Assembly (NCBI GenBank): GCA_025353085.1
Contig: JANXRI010000266.1
Coordinates: 1 to 11,778, forward strand
Direction of reading: 5' to 3'
Length of the DNA stretch: 11,778 bases
Source: Betaproteobacteria bacterium
GTDB taxonomy: Bacteria > Pseudomonadota > Gammaproteobacteria > Burkholderiales > SG8-41
Shown: piece by piece, positions 5,754 to 11,778 of the stretch
Numbering within the stretch: the first letter of the stretch is position 1
Layout: every line of letters starts with the position of its first letter
The notes under the pieces: model-generated
Told to the model about the DNA's origin: nothing
What the model saw: only the letters and a program-made list of their open reading frames with translations
The model's database searches: none
Translations under genes and position numbers: made by a program

Positions 5754-6299
5754 GTGAGCGTAAGCGAAGATCGCCTCAAGAGCCTGCTGATCCAGGGGTT
5801 TGCCGGTGACACGACGGCCTACCGCACGTTTCTGAAGGAACTGAGTGCGCATTTGCGTGCCTTCCTGAGAGGACGGCTCACGCGTTTGCCGGATGAAGTC
5901 GAGGACCTTGTGCAGGAAACGTTATTGGCAGTCCATAACCAGCGCCACACCTACGATGCCGGCCAGCCGCTGACAGCGTGGATCCACGCTATCGCGCGTT
6001 ACAAGCTGATCGACGTACTGCGCCGGCGAGAGGGCCGTGAAGCGCTTAACGATTCGCTGGACGATGAAATTGATGTGTTTGCCGCCTCGGCCACCGAAGC
6101 GGACGATGCGCGGCGCGACCTCGCCAAATTGCTGGTGCAGTTGCCGGACCGCCAGCGGTTGCCGATCATCCGTATGAAACTGGAAGGCAGGTCGGTAGTC
6201 GAAGCGGCGCAACTGTGCGGGATGTCGGAGTCTGCCGTCAAGGTAGGCGTGCACCGCGGACTAAAGGCGCTCGCGGCCATGATACGGGGCGAACGATGA
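5754..6299 (+). CDS. sigF: ECF RNA polymerase sigma factor, SigF/ECF16-like
   Basis: 181 residues. Region 2 (about 22-92) contains FLRGRLTRLPDEVEDLVQE, TLLAVHNQRHTYDAG and QPLTAWIHAIARYKLIDVLRR, including the DxVQE-type core-binding helix. Region 4 (about 122-178) contains LVQLPDRQRLPIIRMKLEG and a helix-turn-helix in VVEAAQLCGMSESAVKVGVHRGLK. There is no sigma 1.1 or region 3, as expected for ECF sigmas. The GTG at 5754 is preceded by AAGGAG 10 bases upstream; no other in-frame start fits. It overlaps the NrsF-type anti-sigma gene by four bases, the arrangement of ECF16 (Caulobacter SigF) pairs. It should direct RNA polymerase to GTAACC-N16-CGAA promoters, including its own and that of the divergent bufferin operon, when NrsF is inactivated by metal or oxidative stress. 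The sigF name is by analogy. Confidence 0.9.
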   Translation: MSVSEDRLKSLLIQGFAGDTTAYRTFLKELSAHLRAFLRGRLTRLPDEVEDLVQETLLAVHNQRHTYDAGQPLTAWIHAIARYKLIDVLRRREGREALNDSLDDEIDVFAASATEADDARRDLAKLLVQLPDRQRLPIIRMKLEGRSVVEAAQLCGMSESAVKVGVHRGLKALAAMIRGER

Positions 6300-6937
6300 A
6301 AACAGACGAACTGATAACGATGCTCGCCAGCGGTGTTGACGCGGTCGATCCGCATGCCCTGCCGCACCGATACGCTCTCGCACTAGGGTGGAGTTTGTTC
6401 GGAACGACACTGCTGATGTTGATTCTGCTTGGCGTGCGTCCGGATATTGCGGTGGCGGCGCGACTGGTGATGTTTTGGATGAAGCTTGCGTTCCCGGCGG
6501 CGTTACTGTTTGGTGCGTTGTTGGCGGCGGTTCGTCTCTCGCGTCCGGGTGCCCGACTTGGCCAATTGCCGTTAGCAATTGCGGCGCCCGTAATCGCAGT
6601 GTGGCTGTTCTCCGCAGTGGTGCTGCTTAACGCGACGCCGGAGGAACAGCGTCAACTGATCTTCGGCAATACCTGGGCATCCTGCCCGTTAACTATTGCC
6701 GCACTGTCCGTGCCATTGTTTGGCGCGCTGATATGGGCAATGAAAGGGTGCGCACCGACCCGCCTCGCGTTGGCGGGTGCAGCGGCCGGGTTGTTGGCAG
6801 GCGCGGGCGGCGCGCTTATTTACGCTCTTCATTGTCCCGAAATGGCGGCGCCTTTTCTGGGAATATGGTACGTGCTCGGCATGGCAATCCCTGCGGCAAT
6901 CGGCGCTGCGATCGGTCCGTGGACGCTGCGCTGGTAG
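6296..6937 (+). CDS. nrsF: NrsF-type membrane anti-sigma factor (DUF1109)
   Basis: 213 residues. A short cytoplasmic N-terminus of about 28 residues (MKTDELITMLASGVD) is followed by six hydrophobic helices (approximately 29-46, 62-79, 92-111, 131-149, 156-178 and 187-205), the DUF1109/NrsF layout. The N-terminus holds the sigma factor at the membrane; in Caulobacter NrsF two conserved cysteines in the membrane or periplasmic part are required for release under metal stress. Here C130 (NTWASCP) and C180 (YALHCP), both Cys-Pro, are good candidates, with C152 as a third. The ATG overlaps the sigma stop as ATGA, so the pair is translationally coupled at near-equal dose. No gene follows within 91 bases, so the regulatory pair may be its own transcript or run on into the dehalogenase gene. 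Confidence 0.88.
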   Translation: MKTDELITMLASGVDAVDPHALPHRYALALGWSLFGTTLLMLILLGVRPDIAVAARLVMFWMKLAFPAALLFGALLAAVRLSRPGARLGQLPLAIAAPVIAVWLFSAVVLLNATPEEQRQLIFGNTWASCPLTIAALSVPLFGALIWAMKGCAPTRLALAGAAAGLLAGAGGALIYALHCPEMAAPFLGIWYVLGMAIPAAIGAAIGPWTLRW

Positions 6938-7028
6938 GCCTTACGTTGAAGCGCTTGCGCATACCTGTAGCGAGCATGACGAATATACGCACTGAGCTAT
7001 TGCCAATTGTCACCAAGGAGCCTTAACA

Positions 7029-7715
7029 ATGTCACAACTCCCTATTACCGGCATCCGGGCCTGCGTGTTCGATGCGTACGGAACTCTTTTTGACTACGCG
7101 TCGGCCGCCGCGCATTGCCGTGACGTGCTGGGAGACAAGTTCGACCGCCTCGTCACGCTCTGGCGCGACAAGCAACTCCAGTACACGTGGCTGCGCGCCG
7201 TTCAAGGCAAGCATGCCGACTTCTGGCAGGTCACGGGCGATGCGCTGGATTACGCGCTTGAAACTCTTGCCATCGGTGACCATGCTCTGCGCGCGAGACT
7301 AATGAATCTTTATCTCACGCTGGACGCTTTCCCTGAAGTGCCGGATACGCTCAAGCGCCTTAAACAAATGGGCCTCAAGACCGCCATACTATCCAACGGT
7401 TCGCCGGCAATGCTGGAAGCCGCGGTCAACAATGCGCAAATCAACGTGTTGCTCGACGAAATTCTTTCCGTGCAGGAAGTCGGCGTCTTCAAACCCGATC
7501 CGAAAGTGTATCAGCTCGCGGTCGATCGGCTCGCCATCGACGCAAAGGGAATACTTTTTCTCTCCTCGAATGCGTGGGACGCGTATGCGGCGTCAGCATT
7601 CGGTATGCGCGTCGCATGGTGCAATCGTTATGGCCAGCGGGCTGAGCGACTTCCCGGCAAACCCGATTACGAAGTCAAGTCCCTGGCCGAGATTCCGGCC
7701 CTCATCACCACGTGA
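7029..7715 (+). CDS. HAD superfamily (S)-2-haloacid dehalogenase (type II)
   Basis: 228 residues, typical of L-2-haloacid dehalogenases. These cytoplasmic enzymes hydrolyse L-2-haloalkanoic acids to D-2-hydroxy acids through an aspartyl ester. Signature residues are all in place: nucleophile D15 and T19 in FDAYGTLFD, R46 in WRDKQLQYTW, LSNGSP (S122, N123), FKPDPKVY (K155, Y161) and LFLSSNAWD (S180, N181, D184). The pattern SSNAWD and the Arg in the cap favour true dehalogenases over phosphatases such as phosphoglycolate phosphatase, which lack them. The ATG at 7029 has AAGGAG 8 bases upstream. It stands alone: 91 bases from nrsF and about 92 bases from the thioredoxin gene, with no clear promoter or terminator recognised. 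A link to the copper-response genes is not evident; natural substrate unknown. Confidence 0.9.
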   Translation: MSQLPITGIRACVFDAYGTLFDYASAAAHCRDVLGDKFDRLVTLWRDKQLQYTWLRAVQGKHADFWQVTGDALDYALETLAIGDHALRARLMNLYLTLDAFPEVPDTLKRLKQMGLKTAILSNGSPAMLEAAVNNAQINVLLDEILSVQEVGVFKPDPKVYQLAVDRLAIDAKGILFLSSNAWDAYAASAFGMRVAWCNRYGQRAERLPGKPDYEVKSLAEIPALITT

Positions 7716-7809
7716 TCTGCGCAGGGAAAGGTACCAATCAATCGGTAAGTTGAACCCGTAAACACCGTATTCGCAGCTTTGACTTTTTCATAAACTCCAG
7801 GAGTACATG

Positions 7810-8208
7810 ATGTCAACATTTCTACGTAATGTAACAAGCCTCATTGCAGTTTTTGCGATGCTGTTTCTGCCTCTTTCGGTACACGCCGCAACCGAACAAG
7901 CATTCAGTGCGCAGGCGTTCAAGGCTGCGCAAGACGCAGGGAAGCCGATATTGGTCGAAATCCACGCCGACTGGTGCCCGACCTGCAAGGCACAGCAGCC
8001 TATTCTCAACAAACTTTCAGGCGAGACTACTTTTTCGAACGTTGTCCGCTTAAAGGTGGATTTCGACACCCAGAAGGATCTGCTCAAGCAATTCAACGCC
8101 AAGATGCAAAGCACGCTGGTTCTTTACAAAGGCAAGACAGAAATTGCGCGATCAGTAGGGGAAACCGATGAAAGCCGAATTCGCACCATGTTGCAAAAGG
8201 CACTCTGA
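7810..8208 (+). CDS. Exported thioredoxin-family protein with WCPTC site
   Basis: 132 residues from the second of two adjacent ATGs (7807 and 7810); AGGAG lies 6 bases before the second but only 3 before the first, so 7810 is preferred. A signal peptide (FLRNVTSLIAVFAMLFLPL, cleavage near SVHA) leads to a single thioredoxin fold. The redox motif ADWCPTC (C56 and C59 from this start) is intact. The cis-proline loop, normally xPT, reads MQSTLVLYKG, so Ser or Gln replaces cis-Pro; I recall the same QSTL form in related CcdA-linked proteins, so it may be a subfamily trait. It probably acts in the periplasm, kept reduced by the CcdA-like protein encoded 21 bases downstream, and reduces disulfides in partner proteins. 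It starts the five-gene rightward run. Confidence 0.9.
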   Translation: MSTFLRNVTSLIAVFAMLFLPLSVHAATEQAFSAQAFKAAQDAGKPILVEIHADWCPTCKAQQPILNKLSGETTFSNVVRLKVDFDTQKDLLKQFNAKMQSTLVLYKGKTEIARSVGETDESRIRTMLQKAL

Positions 8209-8229
8209 TACCACTGACCCGCGCGAGGT

Positions 8230-8946
8230 ATGGGAACCATCCTGCTTGGCATGCTTGCCGGCGCATTGACGACGCTCTCGCCATGCGTACTGCCGGTTCT
8301 GCCATTCGTGTTGTTCGCAGCACTGGATCAACATCGATTTGGTCCGCTTGCACTTGCGGGCGGGATGGTCGCAACGTTTACCGCGGTCGGTCTGCTGGTT
8401 TCGGGAGCAGGCTCGGTCGTCGATGTTTCAGCGGATGCCGTGCGCTATTTTGCGGCGGCTTTAATGGGTTTGCTTGGCGCGATTCTACTCAGCACGGCGC
8501 TGCAACAGCGATTGGCTTTCGCGAGTGCGCCCGTTGCGGATTTTTTTAACCGGTCCGTGCAGCACTTCAGTCCCACTGGACTTGGTGGTCAATTCGCTCT
8601 GGGCGCGCTTCTCGGTGCAGTGTGGAGTCCGTGCTCCGGTCCAACTCTAGGCGCTGCAATCACGCTCGCGGCGAGCAGCGGCACATTCGTCAACGCTGGT
8701 GTAATTATGTTGTTCTTCGGTGTCGGTGCATCGCTGCCGCTCCTGGCAATTGCCTACGGCTCAAAGCAAACGCTCAAAACACGAAGGCAGGCGCTTCAAA
8801 ACGCGGGCCGGATAGCCAAGCCCGTGTTTGGTACTGTGTTACTCGTCGTGGCGTTCCTCGTGATCTCCGGATTCGATAAAACAGTTGAAGCGGCGTTCGT
8901 ACGTTCGATGCCGGATTGGCTGGTAACGCTTACAACCCGATACTGA
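8230..8946 (+). CDS. CcdA/DsbD-like transmembrane thiol reductant transporter
   Basis: 238 residues with about six membrane helices. It carries the two hallmark Cys motifs, SPCVLPVLP (C19) in the first helix and SPCSGPTLG (C135) in the fourth, which relay electrons from cytoplasmic thioredoxin to periplasmic acceptors in CcdA and DsbD. Here the obvious acceptor is the exported thioredoxin encoded just upstream. The ATG at 8230 follows GAGG almost directly (one base gap), an awkward ribosome site, but a TGA at 8215 rules out a longer protein and the family's usual start lies here; translation may be coupled to the upstream gene. The protein lacks the extra DsbD periplasmic domains, and no cytochrome c maturation genes accompany it, so a role in that pathway is not supported by context. 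Confidence 0.9.
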   Translation: MGTILLGMLAGALTTLSPCVLPVLPFVLFAALDQHRFGPLALAGGMVATFTAVGLLVSGAGSVVDVSADAVRYFAAALMGLLGAILLSTALQQRLAFASAPVADFFNRSVQHFSPTGLGGQFALGALLGAVWSPCSGPTLGAAITLAASSGTFVNAGVIMLFFGVGASLPLLAIAYGSKQTLKTRRQALQNAGRIAKPVFGTVLLVVAFLVISGFDKTVEAAFVRSMPDWLVTLTTRY

Positions 8947-9004
8947 TTGATGGCCTGCCATCTATCAAGTTAGACGTCCCTCGCATTGCACAAAGGAGAA
9001 CTCG

Positions 9005-9454
9005 ATGAAATACCTGCTTGCCGCCATCGCCACCATCTTCGCTATTGCAGTCTCATTTTCTGTTGCAGCTTCAGATAAGGGCATCATTACGAAGCCGAGC
9101 AAGTATTCGGTGCCCGAAACCCTCGATCGTCTTGAGGCGGTCCTCAGGTCGAAAGGGGTCACGGTATTCATCCGGATCGACCACAGCGGCGAGGCGGAAA
9201 AGGTGGGTCTCAAGATGCTGCCGACCCAGCTCGTAATCTTCGGAAATCCCAGAGCAGGTACCGCACTCATGAATTCGTCGCCGTCTGTCGCGATCGACTT
9301 GCCGCTGAAAGCGTTGGCTTGGGAAGATGGAGATGGAAAGGTATGGCTGAGCTACAACAGCCCGGATTATATGAAGCAACGTCATGATCTCAAGGAGGAG
9401 TTCATGAAGAACATCGCAGTAATCGGAGTCCTTGTTGATGAAGCGCTGAAGTGA
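9005..9454 (+). CDS. Exported DUF302 protein
   Basis: 149 residues. The N-terminus (MKYLLAAIATIFAIAVSFSV) is a signal peptide with probable cleavage after SVA or AAS (about residue 21-23). The rest fits DUF302: SVPETLDRLEAVLRSKGVTVFIRIDHSGEA, LPTQLVIFGNPRAGTALM, SVAIDLPLKALAWEDGDGKVWLSYNSPDYM in pieces, and a C-terminal helix. DUF302 is a small alpha/beta fold of unknown function found alone or fused to redox and metal-handling proteins. No cysteine is present in the mature part, so it is not itself a thiol enzyme. The ATG follows AAAGGAG by 7 bases. It lies 58 bases after the CcdA-like gene and 64 bases before the radical SAM gene, plausibly in the same operon. Confidence 0.88.
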   Translation: MKYLLAAIATIFAIAVSFSVAASDKGIITKPSKYSVPETLDRLEAVLRSKGVTVFIRIDHSGEAEKVGLKMLPTQLVIFGNPRAGTALMNSSPSVAIDLPLKALAWEDGDGKVWLSYNSPDYMKQRHDLKEEFMKNIAVIGVLVDEALK

Positions 9455-9518
9455 GTCATTCTCGATTAACGCCTGCTTCCACACGGCGCGCGCGTAAATC
9501 CAGGAAAGTAAGCGCGCC

Positions 9519-10898
9519 ATGCGTTACATGAATCAAGCCGAGATCGCGGCCATGCTGCCGGATCCACTGCCTCCGGATGGCCTAACGGCGCTTGCGCAGG
9601 CGCGGCGTGCCATGCGCGCCGGCGGTTCCTCGGAAAAGGGCCAGCAGATGGGCAGCCGCTGGCCAATAGGCTGCGTAGCCCTGGAGATCACGCAACGGTG
9701 CAATCTCGATTGCACGCTTTGTTATCTTTCCGAGCACTCGGAGGCGATCAAGGACCTGCCGCTCGAGGAGGTGTTCAGGCGCATCGATATGATTTACCGA
9801 TACTATGGCGCCAATACCGACGTTCAGATAACGGGAGGCGACCCAACACTGAGAAAGCGTGATGAACTGATCGCGATCGTTCGCCGCGTGAGCCAGCTCG
9901 GATTGCGTCCGACCCTGATGACCAACGGTCGGAAGGCAACTCGTGCATTGCTTGAAGAGCTTGCCGCGGCGGGGCTCGTTGACGTGGCATTTCACGTCGA
10001 CACTACTCAGGGCCTCAAAGGTTATGCCAGTGAAGCGGATCTCAATACTTTGCGTGCAAGCTATCTCGAGCGTGTACGAGGGCTGCCGCTATCGGCCATG
10101 TTTAATACCACGGTCCATGACGGCAACTTCGAAGAGATTCCAGACCTGATTCGATTTTTCAAGGCAAGTGCCGGGCGCATCCGTACGGTCTCTTTCAACG
10201 CGCAGGCGGCAACCGGGCGCGGCGTACACGAAAAGAAAACGGAGATTACGCTGGATGCCGTCGCTGCGCAGATTGAACAGGCCGCAGGGATCGCTATTAA
10301 CTTTCGCAGCTCGTTGGTCGGGCATTCCCGGTGTAATCGGTACGGCCTGTGCTTCGAAGTGAATGGCAGGCTTTATGACGCGCTCGATGATGACGCGTTT
10401 ATCGCTCGCCTGCAGCCTGCCACAGCTCATTTGGTATTCGACCGCGCCAACTCCCGTAAGGTGGTGAAGGACTTCCTGGTGTGGCTCGCTGTCAATCCGC
10501 GTTATTGGGCGAGTGTCGCCAAGTGGACCGTGGCCAAATTGTGGAAAATGAAAGCCGACCTGGTAATGGCACGCGGACGGGTCCATACGCTCTCATTCTT
10601 GATACACGGCTTCATGGATGCCCGTGCTCTGGAAAGAGAGCGGATCGATGCGTGCGTGTTCAAGACGATGACGCAGGATGGTCCGGTGTCCATGTGCTTG
10701 CACAATGCCAGACGCGACAGCGTGATTCTGAAGCCTGTTCGCGTAATTACATGGGCTGGCGAGCGGTACTGGCAGCCGTTGAGCGGCGCACTCAGTGCCA
10801 GACCGGATACAGACTCAACGCTCACGCCGGCGCAACTTGGTCCAAAGCATGCCAAGGGTCGTGTGCGCCAAACGCTTTCCCTTAAGCGAGCGAGCTGA
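9519..10898 (+). CDS. Radical SAM enzyme with Cys-rich C-terminal region, function unassigned
   Basis: 459 residues. The radical SAM cluster motif is ALEITQRCNLDCTLCYLSEH, with C61, C65 and C68 in CxxxCxxC spacing, followed by the SAM-binding QITGGDPT (about 104-110) and LMTNGRKA. The core spans roughly 50-240. The C-terminal part has four further cysteines: RCNRYGLC (C272, C278), ERIDACVFKTM (C379) and PVSMCLHNARRD (C393), a pattern suggesting an auxiliary iron-sulfur cluster as in SPASM-like enzymes, though not a standard SPASM spacing. The CxNxYxLC/CVFKTM pattern reminds me of MoaA-like and tetraether-synthase-like enzymes, but I cannot place it. AGGA-AAG lies about 10 bases before the ATG; M4 is an alternative. 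No peptide substrate gene is seen nearby. The next gene follows after one base, so the two are tightly coupled. Confidence 0.88.
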   Translation: MRYMNQAEIAAMLPDPLPPDGLTALAQARRAMRAGGSSEKGQQMGSRWPIGCVALEITQRCNLDCTLCYLSEHSEAIKDLPLEEVFRRIDMIYRYYGANTDVQITGGDPTLRKRDELIAIVRRVSQLGLRPTLMTNGRKATRALLEELAAAGLVDVAFHVDTTQGLKGYASEADLNTLRASYLERVRGLPLSAMFNTTVHDGNFEEIPDLIRFFKASAGRIRTVSFNAQAATGRGVHEKKTEITLDAVAAQIEQAAGIAINFRSSLVGHSRCNRYGLCFEVNGRLYDALDDDAFIARLQPATAHLVFDRANSRKVVKDFLVWLAVNPRYWASVAKWTVAKLWKMKADLVMARGRVHTLSFLIHGFMDARALERERIDACVFKTMTQDGPVSMCLHNARRDSVILKPVRVITWAGERYWQPLSGALSARPDTDSTLTPAQLGPKHAKGRVRQTLSLKRAS

Positions 10899-10899
10899 G

Positions 10900-11724
10900 A
10901 TGTTATTAATGACAAAACGCGGCGCGGCCACGTTGGCGACGATTGCGGCTCTGATTTTGCTCGGCGGTGTGAGCGCGCCCGCGACTCCAGCCGAAGTTCA
11001 GCAAAGCGACGCGTACCAGCCATGGGCACGAGTTCTCATCAAATTTGTAAACGAACGCGGTGAGGTCGATTTTCACGCGCTTGCTCATAACCGGGCGGAC
11101 CTCAATGCGTTTCTCGGCTATATCTCGCATGTGAGCCCGCGTTCAGCGCCCGGATTGTTTGCGAGCCGCGAGGCAAAGCTCACCTATTACATCAACGCTT
11201 ACAATGCCCTCGCAATGTTCAATGTGATCGACTCCGATTTTCCGAAGAGTCTTGCCGGGCTCACCAAGGTAAAGTTTTTCGGTTGGAAGCGCTTTGCCAT
11301 CGGCGGCGAACGCATGTCGCTCTACACGCTCGAAAACGATTTCGTCAGACCGCAAGGAGATGAGCGAGTGCATTTCGCCCTGAACTGCATGTCGGTGGGG
11401 TGCCCGCGATTGCCGCGATTGCCGTTTCAGGCGGAGAACCTTGATCGTCAACTGGACGCGGAAGCGCGCGCGTTTTTTGGCGAGCAGCGCAATTTACAGG
11501 TGGACCCGGGGCGCAAGCTCGTTCGAGTATCGAGCATTCTTAAGTTCTATACCGACGATTTTCTTGCGCGGATGCCGACGCTGATTGCGTATATCAATCT
11601 TTACGCGAGCACGCAGATTCCGAGCGACTACCGCGTCGAATTTATTGACTACGACTGGACGGTGAACGTGCAGCACCGCGACAAGGTGGGCTCCTCTTCC
11701 CGCGGATTTTATGAGCCGCCCTGA
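10900..11724 (+). CDS. Exported DUF547 protein
   Basis: 274 residues from the ATG at 10900, one base after the radical SAM stop; an ATG at 10909 is equally plausible (MTKRGAATL). A hydrophobic signal segment (TLATIAALILLGGVSAP) points to export, with cleavage near PATPA. DUF547 landmarks follow: FVNERGEVDFHAL, LTYYINAYNALAMFNVID, HFALNCMSVGCPRLPRLPF (C163, C168), QLDAEARAFF, and VSSILKFYTDDF. The family has a conserved His and Cys and a papain-like look, but no established reaction that I know of. Genes for DUF547 proteins often sit beside radical SAM enzymes, so a shared pathway is likely; what it acts on is unknown. No gene follows in the last 54 bases of the window. Longer starts inside the upstream gene have no ribosome site. 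Confidence 0.88.
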   Translation: MLLMTKRGAATLATIAALILLGGVSAPATPAEVQQSDAYQPWARVLIKFVNERGEVDFHALAHNRADLNAFLGYISHVSPRSAPGLFASREAKLTYYINAYNALAMFNVIDSDFPKSLAGLTKVKFFGWKRFAIGGERMSLYTLENDFVRPQGDERVHFALNCMSVGCPRLPRLPFQAENLDRQLDAEARAFFGEQRNLQVDPGRKLVRVSSILKFYTDDFLARMPTLIAYINLYASTQIPSDYRVEFIDYDWTVNVQHRDKVGSSSRGFYEPP

Positions 11725-11778
11725 GATTGCGAAAGCATATTGATCGAACCACCGGACCGCCACGTTCTTGCCTGTTTA

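Noticed and set aside
8949..8962. Inverted repeat GATGGC-CT-GCCATC after the CcdA-like gene as a terminator
   Set aside because: A two-base loop and no following T-run make it a poor terminator, and the next gene follows in the same direction after a short gap.
10795..10899. Longer DUF547 protein starting inside the radical SAM gene
   Set aside because: The extra 35 residues are Arg/Ser-rich with no family similarity, would bury the signal peptide, and have no ribosome site.

Overview
This window looks like a chromosomal segment of a proteobacterium, most likely a betaproteobacterium. That placement is my inference from the GC-rich coding, the gene families present and the general look of the proteins; no rRNA, tRNA or phylogenetic marker is present. 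It is densely packed: every stretch over 300 bases holds a gene. I see no insertion sequence, CRISPR array, tRNA, attachment site or replication origin.

Layout. Positions 1-5561 are all transcribed leftward (- strand). From right to left they hold a four-gene bufferin operon (bufA 5561-5271, bufB, bufC, bufD ending at 3114), an AhpD/carboxymuconolactone-decarboxylase-like gene (3050-2421), a 70-residue Cys-rich protein of the GDCCVxC type (2407-2195), a CaiB/BaiF CoA-transferase (2046-844) and a crotonase-fold protein cut by the window edge (704-1). Positions 5754-11724 are transcribed rightward (+ strand): an ECF sigma factor overlapping its NrsF/DUF1109 membrane anti-sigma factor, a HAD-type 2-haloacid dehalogenase, then a run made of a periplasmic thioredoxin, a CcdA-like membrane protein, an exported DUF302 protein, a radical SAM enzyme and an exported DUF547 protein.

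How the parts fit. The sigma/anti-sigma pair and the bufferin operon face away from each other across 5562-5753. Each is preceded by a perfect GTAACC-N16-CGAA box, which matches what I recall as the Caulobacter SigF promoter. The likely picture is a metal- or redox-responsive switch: stress inactivates NrsF, SigF is released, and it drives both itself and production of the Cys-rich peptide BufA. BufB (DUF692/MNIO) and BufC would modify BufA into a copper-chelating form in a process also involving the DoxX-like BufD.

The most notable object is the AhpD-like gene. It appears as two pieces separated by an in-frame UGA exactly where the second Cys of the CxxC active site should be (CHY-UGA). About 20 bases downstream is a perfect 6-bp hairpin with a GGUCU loop, the core recognised by SelB in the E. 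coli fdhF SECIS element. I read it as one 209-residue selenoprotein. It lies 63 bp downstream of bufD on the same strand, next to a member of a family that itself has selenoprotein forms, so the Sec genes may be co-expressed with the copper-response operon. The right arm carries a second thiol-redox theme (thioredoxin plus CcdA) joined to an unassigned radical SAM enzyme.
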